From Deltaproteobacteria bacterium (lineage in GTDB: Bacteria; Myxococcota; UBA796; SXON01), in the NCBI GenBank assembly GCA_947483545.1, contig CANKNP010000211.1, positions 1 through 9,162 of the forward strand: a stretch of DNA of 9,162 bases, read 5' to 3'. Under the pieces are notes generated by a model that did no database searches, had not been told where the DNA came from, and saw only the letters and a program-made list of their open reading frames with translations. Both the position numbers and the translations under genes were made by a program. Shown here one piece after another: positions 1 through 6,122 of this stretch (position 1 is the first letter of the stretch; every line of letters begins with the position of its first letter).

Positions 1-2
1 CG

Positions 3-338
3 ACCTTTCAGTCGGACGGCCGCCTCGCCCGACAGCTTCAGATCGGCATCTACTACACGTTCACGCTGAGGGAGCAGCCAGAGCCGAGCGAGCTGCAGCG
101 GCAGGCTCCGGGGAAGCGAAGGGTGCCGGGGCCCGCGCAGGACCTCGTCCTTTTCGCGCCGCGGGCCGGCTGCGAAGCGTACTCCGGGTGGTGCGTCCGG
201 TGCGGCAGCGGCGCCACGGACTGCGTGTACTACGACAGCAACGCGCTCGGTTACGGCGTCGAGGAGACCGTCGCCGAGCTGTTGTGCGCGGACTGCGGGG
301 CCTGCACCCGGGTGGAGTATGACAAGGACACGAGCTGA
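3..338 (+). CDS. C-terminal part of an unrecognised protein with two CxxC pairs (5' end cut by the window)
   Basis: The frame is open from the first bases of the window to a TGA at 336-338, giving at least 111 codons, so the N-terminus lies outside. A GTG at 123 could be an internal start, but the codons before it have the same G/C-rich third positions and read as ordinary protein (for example IGIYYTFTLRE), so I treat the whole stretch as one truncated gene. The C-terminal part carries WCVRCGS and, about 35 residues later, LCADCGAC. Two CxxC pairs at this distance suggest a small zinc-ribbon-like metal site, with acidic and tyrosine-rich residues between and after them. I do not recognise the family. 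The next gene on the same strand starts 111 bp downstream behind its own candidate promoter, so they need not be one operon. The reading frame is fairly secure; the function is unassigned. Confidence 0.6.
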   Translation, partial: TFQSDGRLARQLQIGIYYTFTLREQPEPSELQRQAPGKRRVPGPAQDLVLFAPRAGCEAYSGWCVRCGSGATDCVYYDSNALGYGVEETVAELLCADCGACTRVEYDKDTS

Positions 339-402
339 CCGGCGAAGGCGCGACACCGTTGCCCGCCAGGGGTTGCCGCAGCCAAAGCCCCGGCCGGCGC
401 GT

Positions 403-408
403 TACACT
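403..408 (+). promoter_or_regulatory. Candidate -10 element (TACACT) for the acyl-CoA dehydrogenase gene
   Basis: TACACT, preceded by GT, lies 42 nt before the ATG at 450 and matches four of six positions of the sigma-70 -10 consensus. No convincing -35 hexamer is seen at 16-18 nt spacing; a TTGCCG at 373 is too far away (24 nt). A similar TACCCT precedes the amidohydrolase gene at 7772, which is the main reason for listing this. The assignment is tentative. Confidence 0.3.
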
Positions 409-440
409 GAATGACCCTTCATTCATTCTCCACCCCTCCT

Positions 441-449
441 GAGGATCCC
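441..449 (+). promoter_or_regulatory. Ribosome binding site GAGGATCCC that fixes the start at 450
   Basis: GAGG followed by a five-base spacer ends directly at the ATG at 450. The identical nine bases precede the ATG of the amidohydrolase at 7807. This supports 450 over the upstream in-frame ATG at 411, which has no ribosome binding site and would add a non-conserved 13-residue leader. Confidence 0.65.
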
Positions 450-2267
450 ATGGCCGCCAACGAATACACCCTCGACCTCCGCGACATCCGCTTCGTGCTC
501 TTCGAGCAGATGAAGGTGCATGAGCAGCTCAAGGGTGTGGCGAAGTACGCCGAGTTCGACCGCGAGACCTACGACATGATGCTCGACCAGGCCGAGATGA
601 TGGCCAAGGACGTGCTCGCGCCGCTCAACAAGACCGGGGACGCGATCGGCGCGACCTTCGACGGCAAGGGCAACGTGACGACGCCCCCCGGCTACAAAGA
701 GGCCTACAAGACCGTCGTGGAGGCCGGCCTGCTCGCCGCGGGAATGAGCCCGGCGAACGGGGGCATTGGCCTGCCGCACGTTGTGGACGTCGCGATGCAC
801 GAGATGCTCACTGGCGCGTGCACGGCGTTCAACATCTACACGGGCCTCACCCGGGCAGCGGCCAACCTGCTGCAGACCGACTTCTGCCCCGCGTTCTTCC
901 GCCCCTTCGCCGTGCACAAGTTGATGTCTGGGGAGTGGGCCGGCACGATGTGTTTGACCGAAGCGGGCGCCGGCACCGCCGTCGGCGACAACCGGTGCAG
1001 GGCCGAGCGCACCGAGAACCCGGACGTGTACCACCTGACCGGCGAGAAGATCTTCATCTCCGGCGGCGACAACGACATGACCGCGAACATCGTCCACATC
1101 GTGCTCGCGCGCACGCCCGACGCGAAAGCCGGCACCCCTGGACTGTCCCTGTTCCTGGTGCCGAAGTTCATCGTCAACGCGGATGGAACCTCCTCCGACG
1201 TGCGCAATGACGCGTTCGTCGTCGGCATCGAGCACAAGATGGGCATCAACGGCTCAGCGACTTGCACGCTCGCGCTTGGCGCGAATGGCACGTGCCAGGG
1301 CTGGCGCATGGGCAAAGAAGGCCAGGGCATGGCCGTCATGTTCTTCATGATGAACGAGGCCCGCATCGGCGTCGGCATTCAAGGCCTGGCGACCGCCTCG
1401 GCCAGCTACTTGAACGCCCGCGACTACGCCAAAGAGCGCGTCCAGGGCACCAGCATCGAGAGCTTCAAGGACGCGAACGCCCCGCGCGTGACCATCAACA
1501 AGCACCCCGACGTGCGCCGCATGCTGATGACCATGAAGGTGCAGGTCGAGACGATGCGCTCGCTCATCTACTCGGTCGCGAACCGCCTGGATCGCGCCGA
1601 CAACGGCGATCCCGCCGAGAAGGAGTACCTGATCGGCCTTGTCGAGCTGATGACCCCGATCGTGAAGGCCCACTGCTCAGATGTGGGCTTTGAAGTCTGC
1701 TCTACTGCGGTGCAGGTGTTCGGCGGGTACGGCTACACCAAGGAGTACCCGGTCGAGCAGAACCTGCGCGACCAGCGGATCTCCGCGATCTACGAGGGCA
1801 CGAACGGCGTGCAGGCGATGGACCTGCTCGGCCGCAAGATGCGCCAGGGCGGGGGCATGTTGTTCATGACCTGGCTGGATGAGTGCAACAAGGAACTTGA
1901 GCGGGCGAAGGCGACGAAGCGGATGGACGAGGAGGTCGCCGCGCTCGAGCGGGCGCGCGATCACTTGGGCGCGACGGCGATGCACCTCGGCGCGCTTGGC
2001 ATGCAGGGCAACATCAAGGGCGCGATGTTGCAGGCCTCCCCGTTCCTGAACCTTTTCGGCACCGTGGTGCTCGGGCTGCACGCGGTCTGGCAGGCCCGTG
2101 TGGCGCTCGAGGCGATGGACGCCGGTACGGACGATGTCCAGTTCTACAAAGGCAAGGTCGCAAACGCCAAGTTCTACGCGAAGAACGTGCTGCCGCGGGC
2201 GACGTCGCTGGCGAAGATCATCCAGGCGGGGGATGAGAGCTGCTTGGAAGAGGGGCTGTTTGAGTAG
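450..2267 (+). CDS. Acyl-CoA dehydrogenase, about 600-residue type (DmdC-like family)
   Basis: This is a flavin (FAD) enzyme expected to introduce the alpha-beta double bond into an acyl-CoA, passing electrons to electron-transfer flavoprotein in the cytoplasm. The 605-residue length and layout fit the long acyl-CoA dehydrogenases: an N-terminal extension beginning EYTLDLRDIRFVL, the alpha-helical domain, a beta domain with MCLTEAGAG (about 167-175) and GEKIFISGGD (198-207), the C-terminal helical domain, and an extra C-terminal helical region. The catalytic base is visible as Glu449 in IYEGTNGVQ, and FGGYGYTKEYPVEQ (about 424-437) is the usual FAD/CoA-binding neighbourhood. The family includes DmdC (3-methylmercaptopropionyl-CoA dehydrogenase), a name often applied automatically; nothing here proves that substrate, and a straight- or branched-chain acyl-CoA is equally possible. 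The methyltransferase gene begins at the base after its stop codon. Start chosen from the GAGG site at 441. Confidence 0.93.
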   Translation: MAANEYTLDLRDIRFVLFEQMKVHEQLKGVAKYAEFDRETYDMMLDQAEMMAKDVLAPLNKTGDAIGATFDGKGNVTTPPGYKEAYKTVVEAGLLAAGMSPANGGIGLPHVVDVAMHEMLTGACTAFNIYTGLTRAAANLLQTDFCPAFFRPFAVHKLMSGEWAGTMCLTEAGAGTAVGDNRCRAERTENPDVYHLTGEKIFISGGDNDMTANIVHIVLARTPDAKAGTPGLSLFLVPKFIVNADGTSSDVRNDAFVVGIEHKMGINGSATCTLALGANGTCQGWRMGKEGQGMAVMFFMMNEARIGVGIQGLATASASYLNARDYAKERVQGTSIESFKDANAPRVTINKHPDVRRMLMTMKVQVETMRSLIYSVANRLDRADNGDPAEKEYLIGLVELMTPIVKAHCSDVGFEVCSTAVQVFGGYGYTKEYPVEQNLRDQRISAIYEGTNGVQAMDLLGRKMRQGGGMLFMTWLDECNKELERAKATKRMDEEVAALERARDHLGATAMHLGALGMQGNIKGAMLQASPFLNLFGTVVLGLHAVWQARVALEAMDAGTDDVQFYKGKVANAKFYAKNVLPRATSLAKIIQAGDESCLEEGLFE

Positions 2268-3059
2268 GTGAATCCCCGTGAGCAATTCACGACGGCGGTA
2301 GCGGATTATGTGGCCGCGCGGCCGGACTACCCGGCGGTGCTTTTGGCCCGGATCGTCGAGCGGTCGCCTGGGTCGCAAATCGTAGACTTGGGCGCAGGCA
2401 CCGGCATTTCCTCCCGTGCGTTCGCCCGCGCCGGGGCTCAGCGGTTTGGATCCCGCGTTCGGGTCACCGCCGTCGAGCCGAACGCGGCGATGCGCACCGC
2501 TGGGGAGGAGGACCCGGCGACCCGGGCGTTTCCCCCGGGAACGGTGCGCTTTGAACCTGGGGATGCCGAATCGACGGGGCTGCCGGATTGCTCGGCGGAC
2601 CTGGTGGTCGGGTGTCAGGCGTTCTTCTGGTTTGACCTCGATCGCACCCTGCCCGAGATCGACCGGATCCTCGGGGTCGGTGGGGTGGCCGCGGCGATTT
2701 GGAACTTGCGGGCGTCCACCCCGTTCTTGGACGGTTGGGAGGCGATGTTGCGCACGTGGTCCACGACCTACGGGGCGTTGCGCTCAGCGGAGCAGACGAT
2801 CGAGGAGATCTCGAACGCGCGGGTGACCGAGCGGATCGCGGTGCCCAACACTCAGCGGTTCACGCTCGCGGGGTTGCGGCAGCGCGCCTGGTCTTCAAGC
2901 TACGTGCAGCACGGGGTCGCGGATGCGGAGGGTTTTGACCGGGCGCTGGTCCGGCTGTTTGAGGAACATGCCGTGGGGGGTGGGGTGGATTTTGATTACG
3001 AATGTGTCGCGGTGGTTTGGGGGGCCAGCCCGGGCGCGGGACAGACAACCCCGCCCTAA
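2268..3059 (+). CDS. Class I SAM-dependent methyltransferase (Methyltransf_11 type)
   Basis: The 263-residue product should transfer a methyl group from S-adenosylmethionine to an unknown acceptor in the cytoplasm. The Rossmann-fold motif I is VDLGAGTGISS (about 39-49). The acidic residue at the end of beta-2 is Glu70 in VEPNAAM, motif II lies around GDAESTGLPD (98-107), and LVVGCQAFFWFD follows, as in Methyltransf_11 proteins related to trans-aconitate-type and UbiE-like enzymes. The GTG start abuts the TAG stop of the acyl-CoA dehydrogenase (TAGGTG), so the two are probably co-transcribed and coupled. An in-frame ATG does not occur early, so GTG is the best start. Homologues of this type commonly end near the strand DYECVAVVWG. 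The last 11 residues or so here (ASPGAGQTTPP) are encoded by one copy of a 28-bp repeat that recurs at 3226, so the C-terminus looks secondarily acquired. The substrate cannot be read from the sequence. Confidence 0.87.
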   Translation: MNPREQFTTAVADYVAARPDYPAVLLARIVERSPGSQIVDLGAGTGISSRAFARAGAQRFGSRVRVTAVEPNAAMRTAGEEDPATRAFPPGTVRFEPGDAESTGLPDCSADLVVGCQAFFWFDLDRTLPEIDRILGVGGVAAAIWNLRASTPFLDGWEAMLRTWSTTYGALRSAEQTIEEISNARVTERIAVPNTQRFTLAGLRQRAWSSSYVQHGVADAEGFDRALVRLFEEHAVGGGVDFDYECVAVVWGASPGAGQTTPP

Positions 3060-3097
3060 GTCCCTGGAAGTGCATGCCTTGGAGCCGGGCTGGCCCC
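3021..3097. terminator. Perfect 13-bp inverted repeat at the methyltransferase 3' end; possible terminator
   Basis: The arm GGGGCCAGCCCGG at 3021-3033 is exactly complementary to CCGGGCTGGCCCC at 3085-3097, with a loop of 51 nt. It spans the stop codon of the methyltransferase at 3057-3059. There is no T-run after the right arm, so it is not a classical intrinsic terminator. In a convergent position it could still stop or stabilise transcripts. The right arm could also pair with the second repeat copy at 3226. The complementarity is certain; the function is inferred. Confidence 0.45.
3022..3049 (+). repeat. 28-bp direct repeat, copy 1 (overlaps the end of the methyltransferase gene)
   Basis: The sequence begins GGGCCAGCCCGGGCGCGGG and ends ACAAC. 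It recurs at 3226-3253 with 26 of 28 bases identical, at a period of 204 bp. Copy 1 lies inside the coding region (codons for about residues 252-261), just before the stop. Its first 12 bases also occur in inverted orientation at 3085-3096. Confidence 0.75.
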
Positions 3098-3102
3098 TAA
3101 CC

Positions 3103-3176
3103 GCACCGTTCCAGGTGGAAGGCAGCCGGCCCGGCGTCTTCGCGGGACCGTCGCATTCCACCGGTAGGAACGGTGC
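3103..3176. repeat. Long imperfect hairpin (10 + 7 bp arms)
   Basis: GCACCGTTCC at 3103-3112 pairs perfectly with GGAACGGTGC at 3167-3176. After an asymmetric internal loop (A against GGTA), GGTGGAA at 3114-3120 pairs with TTCCACC at 3156-3162. The 35-nt apical region can form a further short CCCG/CGGG stem. Seventeen base pairs in this arrangement are unlikely by chance outside coding DNA, even at this GC content. Confidence 0.6.
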
Positions 3177-3183
3177 AAAGAGA

Positions 3184-3227
3184 CCGCCGAGCCGCGAGCG
3201 AGGTTCGCCGAGCGCGCGGATCGGCGG
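3184..3227. repeat. GC-rich hairpin (7 + 5 bp stem)
   Basis: CCGCCGA at 3184-3190 pairs with TCGGCGG at 3221-3227. Across a single G-A mismatch, CCGCG at 3192-3196 pairs with CGCGG at 3215-3219. The apex can add GCGA/TCGC. It ends exactly where repeat copy 2 begins, so hairpins and repeat form one compact block. Confidence 0.55.
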
Positions 3228-3253
3228 GCCAGCCCGGGCGCGGGGCAAACAAC
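3226..3253 (+). repeat. 28-bp direct repeat, copy 2
   Basis: It matches copy 1 at 3022-3049 in 26 of 28 positions (differences at the 20th and 23rd base). It is non-coding here. The GGGCA within it can pair with TGCCC at 3258-3262 to give a small 5-bp hairpin. Together the two copies bracket the structured block. Confidence 0.75.
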
Positions 3254-3342
3254 ACTGTGCCCGACGGTAACCGGAAGGCGTTCCCGCGTTGGATCGGCGC
3301 TGGGGCGGCCCCCGACGCCCAGGCGATGAGCACAAAGGCGGA

Positions 3343-3466
3343 GAAGCTAAGGAAGGCAGGAGGAAAAGAGGCGAGGAAAAATGCCGGGAGAAAGGTCCGT
3401 CCCGGCCCGCTGCGCCGGGGCTGCCTCCGCTTCCTGCGTTCCTTCCTTCCTGAATTCCTAAGCCTC
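3343..3466. repeat. Imperfect purine/pyrimidine inverted repeat with central hairpin
   Basis: The purine-rich segment from 3343 (GAAGCTAAGGAAGG...) is about three-quarters complementary over its first 21 bases to the pyrimidine-rich segment ending at 3466 (...TTCCTAAGCCTC). Weaker matching continues inward. Near the centre GCCGGGA at 3383-3389 pairs perfectly with TCCCGGC at 3400-3406 around a 10-nt loop. Repeated TTCCT and CCTCC blocks occur in the right arm. It may act as a bidirectional transcript end or be a degenerate intergenic repeat. Confidence 0.5.
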
Positions 3467-3553
3467 CCAGCCTCCGTGGCCGCCCTGGTCAGCGCCGCCC
3501 GGAAGTTAGCGCCTATCGGGCCGCCGGGTGTGCAGCGGCGGTACGACGGCGTT

Positions 3554-3585
3554 GGCGGCGCCGCGGCCGGTCTGAGCGCGCCGCC
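3554..3585 (-). terminator. Hairpin just after the minus-strand operon; possible terminator
   Basis: GGCGGCGC at 3554-3561 is exactly complementary to GCGCCGCC at 3578-3585, with a 16-nt loop. It lies about 27 nt beyond the last stop codon of the minus-strand operon (3613). No U-tract follows, so it may only be a stabilising stem-loop. Confidence 0.35.
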
Positions 3586-3612
3586 CCAGCGATTGCGACC
3601 GAACGAGGTTGC

Positions 3613-4254
3613 TCATTCCTGGCGTCGGGGTGCTTCTGCGGAGATGCGCTCCAGCAGCTTCCGCCGCAAGGCAAAGCGGGCTTCCAAGGGCTCCGGGCCG
3701 AAGGGATACCCGTGCCGCATCACAACGACCCAGGTGCCATCCGACTCGATCTCCCAGTCGCCTTGGCCAGCCAACACCCGCTCCAGCATGGGCGCGAGGC
3801 CCGGGGCTGACTCGGGGGCGAAGAGGCCGTGGTCCCGCGCCAACGACGCGGGCAGAGGGACCCCGGGCATCCCCTCCGGACCGATGGCCTGCGCTCGCAA
3901 CCCGAACACTGCCCCCGGGCGCCGGCGCAACACGAAGACCGGCAAGGGGATGCGTTGGGCAGCGACGAGCTGGTTTCCTGGGGTTCGGCCCTCCGTGCGC
4001 TTCCCAACGCCGTGCACGAAGAACGTGGGCTCGGGGCCGGTGAACAGGTTGGAGACCCGACCGATGCGAAACCGGTGCATGTCGTGAAGGTTCTGCTCGA
4101 CGAAATCGTCTGCGCCAAGCAGGTGCTCGTAGCCCAAAGCGGCGGCATCCAGTGGCAACTTTGCGAGGCGCTTGCGGTCGTGCAGCAAGCCGACGACGAC
4201 GAGCACCGCTACTCCGCCGAGCGCGATCAGCCCACAGATCGAGATCGCGTCCAT
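3613..4254 (-). CDS. Small single-pass membrane protein, unrecognised
   Basis: The product of 213 residues starts MDAISICGLIALGG and has one N-terminal hydrophobic segment (about 4-24) followed by HDRKR, so the rest is probably cytoplasmic. The frame is open further upstream, but that part overlaps the preceding gene and is arginine-rich nonsense. The ATG overlaps the previous stop by one base (TGATG), typical of translational coupling. The soluble part has a proline-rich FVLRRRPG stretch (about 107-114), then a segment reading DHGLFAPES...LAPMLERVLAGQGDWEIESDGTWVVV. From memory this resembles bacterial membrane-associated proteins in which an LF...L...L helix is followed by a short beta pair (WxVExDGxxLxV) and a final helix, but I cannot name a family. 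It is the last gene of the operon and probably works with the two zinc-ribbon proteins before it. Confidence 0.75.
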   Translation of the reverse strand: MDAISICGLIALGGVAVLVVVGLLHDRKRLAKLPLDAAALGYEHLLGADDFVEQNLHDMHRFRIGRVSNLFTGPEPTFFVHGVGKRTEGRTPGNQLVAAQRIPLPVFVLRRRPGAVFGLRAQAIGPEGMPGVPLPASLARDHGLFAPESAPGLAPMLERVLAGQGDWEIESDGTWVVVMRHGYPFGPEPLEARFALRRKLLERISAEAPRRQE

Positions 4255-5093
4255 CACCGCCGCCCCGAAGCCGCGCCGATGACGCCCAAACCCCCGAGGC
4301 AAGTGAACAGCACCCCGACAATCACACATACCCCGAGGATCGCCAACGCGACCCGCCACCAACTGATCGGCGCCTCGCCCACCAACTTGGCGCTTTGGCC
4401 GTTGATGACGAAGCGGTACACCCGCTCCCCGCGTCGGTAGGCGCCGATCCACACCGGCAGGAGCAATGGCCCGCCCTGCAGATCGTGAAAGACGACAGAC
4501 GTGCGAATCTCTTTGGCGGAGATCTCCTGTCCGATCTGACGTTGGTGGACCGCCTGCAGGCCGTCCTGGCCGGCGCGCTGAGCAGCGGTTCGGGTGAGGC
4601 TGCCCGTCTCGTAGGGCAAATCGTCGCCGATGGGCTCCAGCGCGGAGGCGGCGAACGGGCTGATGGCGTCAAGCTCGCGGCGTGTGAGCGCCTGGGAAGC
4701 GGGGATCAGCACGCCGGACAGGGCGTCGCGGTTCGTACCGGTGAGCGGGCGTTTGCCGGACCGGGTGTTGTCGGGGATCAGCGCGGCCCAGCAGGTCTCC
4801 AGCGTCGCGGACCAACGCCAAGCCGGGACGAGCACCGCGTGCAATTTCAAACGGGCGTGCCGGAGATCGCCGGGGTACCAAATCGACGAGCTGGCAAACG
4901 TCCGGAAGGCGGTGCGGGCGCCCTCCAAATCGACTTCGAAGGGGAGAAAACCCTCTGGGGGCTCGATGCCCTCGGGCGCTGCGATGTTGACCAGCACGCT
5001 GCTACCGCAAAATACGCACACCGGGGAAGCCGCGCCCGCGGGGAACGCGACCGCCCCCGCGCAGGACTCACAGCGTACGGTTTGAAGGCTCAT
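4254..5093 (-). CDS. Zinc-ribbon protein with C-terminal membrane anchor, copy 2
   Basis: The 279-residue product begins MSLQTVRCESC. Cys8, Cys11, Cys26 and Cys29 (CESC...CVFC) make a rubredoxin-like zinc ribbon. A soluble middle domain contains LHAVLVPAW (about 84-92) and ALEPIGDDLPYETG (151-164). Near the end are LPVWIGAYRRGERVYRF and VINGQSAKLVGEAP (about 212-242), followed by a hydrophobic segment (about 246-274) and a terminal RR. The same order of elements occurs in the upstream neighbour, so the two are paralogues. The VNGQTG-like motif before a C-terminal membrane segment is a hallmark of a widespread family often labelled only as zinc-ribbon or TFIIB-type zinc-ribbon protein; its role is unknown to me. 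The ATG overlaps the previous stop in ATGA, and its own stop overlaps the next ATG. The frame is open upstream of the ATG but that part is a shadow of the neighbouring gene. Confidence 0.85.
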   Translation of the reverse strand: MSLQTVRCESCAGAVAFPAGAASPVCVFCGSSVLVNIAAPEGIEPPEGFLPFEVDLEGARTAFRTFASSSIWYPGDLRHARLKLHAVLVPAWRWSATLETCWAALIPDNTRSGKRPLTGTNRDALSGVLIPASQALTRRELDAISPFAASALEPIGDDLPYETGSLTRTAAQRAGQDGLQAVHQRQIGQEISAKEIRTSVVFHDLQGGPLLLPVWIGAYRRGERVYRFVINGQSAKLVGEAPISWWRVALAILGVCVIVGVLFTCLGGLGVIGAASGRR

Positions 5094-6076
5094 CGCCGAC
5101 CCCCGCCCTGCAACAAGGCGACAATCGCGGCGATGCCGCCCAGCCCAAAGAGCACGAACAATACAAACGCCACGATGACCGCGATCACCGCCGCGATCTT
5201 CCAATTGGAACGCGGCAGCTTGCCCACGACCTCGCCCGTTTGACCGTTGACGAGCAGTCGGAGCACCTTCCCGTCGTAGGGGAACGTGGCAATCCAAACC
5301 GGCAACATCGCCAATTCGACGTTGCCGATGGAGAGTTGGGTGTCGTTGTGAACGTCCTGGATGTGATCGCCCGGCACGAAGGTGGATTGGATCGCGGTGT
5401 TCTCGCGCGCAGCGACCTCCTTCGCGACGGTGTTGGACGCCTCCTGGTGCGTGACGTTCGGGCGCTCCGCGATCCAACCGGCGGTCAGAGCGGGCGTGAA
5501 GGGCAGCGCGCGGCCCAGGTCGAAGGGCTCCAGCGCGTTCGACTCCGCCTCGGGCAACCCCCGCGATCCGCTCACCAGCTGCTTCGTATAGGTCGCGACG
5601 TGGTGACCGTTTACGCCAAACCACTCGGTCTCGCGGACCTGGCGCGTGCGGTGCTCGACCTTGCCGTTGACGATCACGGTGTAATGTTCGGTGCGGTACC
5701 AATCCAAGCCGACGCGGGCGTTGTAGGTGCTTCGTGCGACGCCGTCGTATAGGTAGAACGGCACGAAGATGCCGTGCAGTTTTTCGGGCCGGGATGCGTT
5801 TCGGACGGCCTCGGGTGCCCACCGGTCCCCGGCCATGAACGCACGGAGCAGCGCGGCGGCGCGCTCGCGGGGGATGAGGAAGGGCACCACGAGGTCGAAG
5901 GCCTCGATGTTGTCATCCCCATCGACCGCGGACAGCACGAGCGGGGTCTCGCAGAAGCTGCAGGCATCCGCGATGCGCTCGGGGGGGAGCTCGACGGCGG
6001 CGCCGCATTGGGGACAGGACGCGTGGCGGTTCACAGACAAGGGAAGCGGTCTATCCGACAGGGGGGCGATGCACAC
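5090..6076 (-). CDS. Zinc-ribbon protein with C-terminal membrane anchor, copy 1
   Basis: The 328-residue product has a four-cysteine zinc ribbon near the start (Cys21, Cys24, Cys39, Cys42: CPQCG...CSFCE). A soluble domain with IFVPFYLYDGVARSTYNARVG (read in two parts, about 103-123) and a tyrosine/tryptophan-rich stretch follows. LPVWIATFPYDGKVLRL and LVNGQTGEVVGKLP (about 258-288) come before a long hydrophobic segment (about 294-322) and terminal RR. The arrangement predicts a tail-anchored protein with its zinc ribbon in the cytoplasm. The family is widespread but functionally uncharacterised as far as I know; helicase-like names sometimes given to it rest only on the zinc ribbon. The start is uncertain: GTG at 6076 has no clear ribosome binding site, and GTG at 6034 (just before NRHASCPQC) would give 314 residues. 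The helicase gene ends 46 bp upstream on the same strand, so one transcript could cover all four genes. Confidence 0.85.
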   Translation of the reverse strand: MCIAPLSDRPLPLSVNRHASCPQCGAAVELPPERIADACSFCETPLVLSAVDGDDNIEAFDLVVPFLIPRERAAALLRAFMAGDRWAPEAVRNASRPEKLHGIFVPFYLYDGVARSTYNARVGLDWYRTEHYTVIVNGKVEHRTRQVRETEWFGVNGHHVATYTKQLVSGSRGLPEAESNALEPFDLGRALPFTPALTAGWIAERPNVTHQEASNTVAKEVAARENTAIQSTFVPGDHIQDVHNDTQLSIGNVELAMLPVWIATFPYDGKVLRLLVNGQTGEVVGKLPRSNWKIAAVIAVIVAFVLFVLFGLGGIAAIVALLQGGGRR

Positions 6077-6122
6077 GGCCGGCTCGCGGCCCGCCAGCTC
6101 CGCGTCCCGCTCCTCGCTCCGC

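Larger units (their letters stand above)
3060..3612. other. Convergent intergenic region with dense secondary structure, no credible gene
   Basis: These 553 bases lie between the plus-strand methyltransferase and the minus-strand operon. Open frames in it are arginine/proline-rich shadows without ribosome binding sites. It holds the 28-bp repeat copy 2, hairpins at 3103-3176, 3184-3227 and 3554-3585, and a long purine-rich/pyrimidine-rich inverted repeat at 3343-3466. Base composition changes sharply in the stretch around 3330-3475, which is unlike the flanking coding DNA. A structured RNA or a small repeat element is possible. Confidence 0.6.

Noticed and set aside
373..408. TTGCCG at 373 with TACACT at 403 as a complete sigma-70 promoter
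   Set aside because: The 24-nt spacer is too long; only the -10-like element is kept, at low confidence.
3022..3253. The two 28-bp repeats as a CRISPR array or insertion-sequence ends
   Set aside because: Only two copies in direct orientation, a 176-bp gap, no array leader, no transposase, and no target-site duplication that I can recognise.
3383..3406. GCCGGGA/TCCCGGC hairpin as an intrinsic terminator
   Set aside because: No T-run on either side; the next bases are GC-rich. Kept only as part of the larger inverted repeat.
3173..4087. 304-codon plus-strand frame spanning the intergenic region and the small membrane-protein gene
   Set aside because: No ribosome binding site and Arg/Pro/Ser-rich translation; its second half is antisense to a coupled, plausible gene.
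4254..5822. Reading the second zinc-ribbon gene as a 522-residue protein
   Set aside because: The part upstream of the ATG at 5093 is an Arg-rich shadow of the neighbouring gene; the ATGA overlap and the CESC zinc ribbon right after the ATG fix the start.
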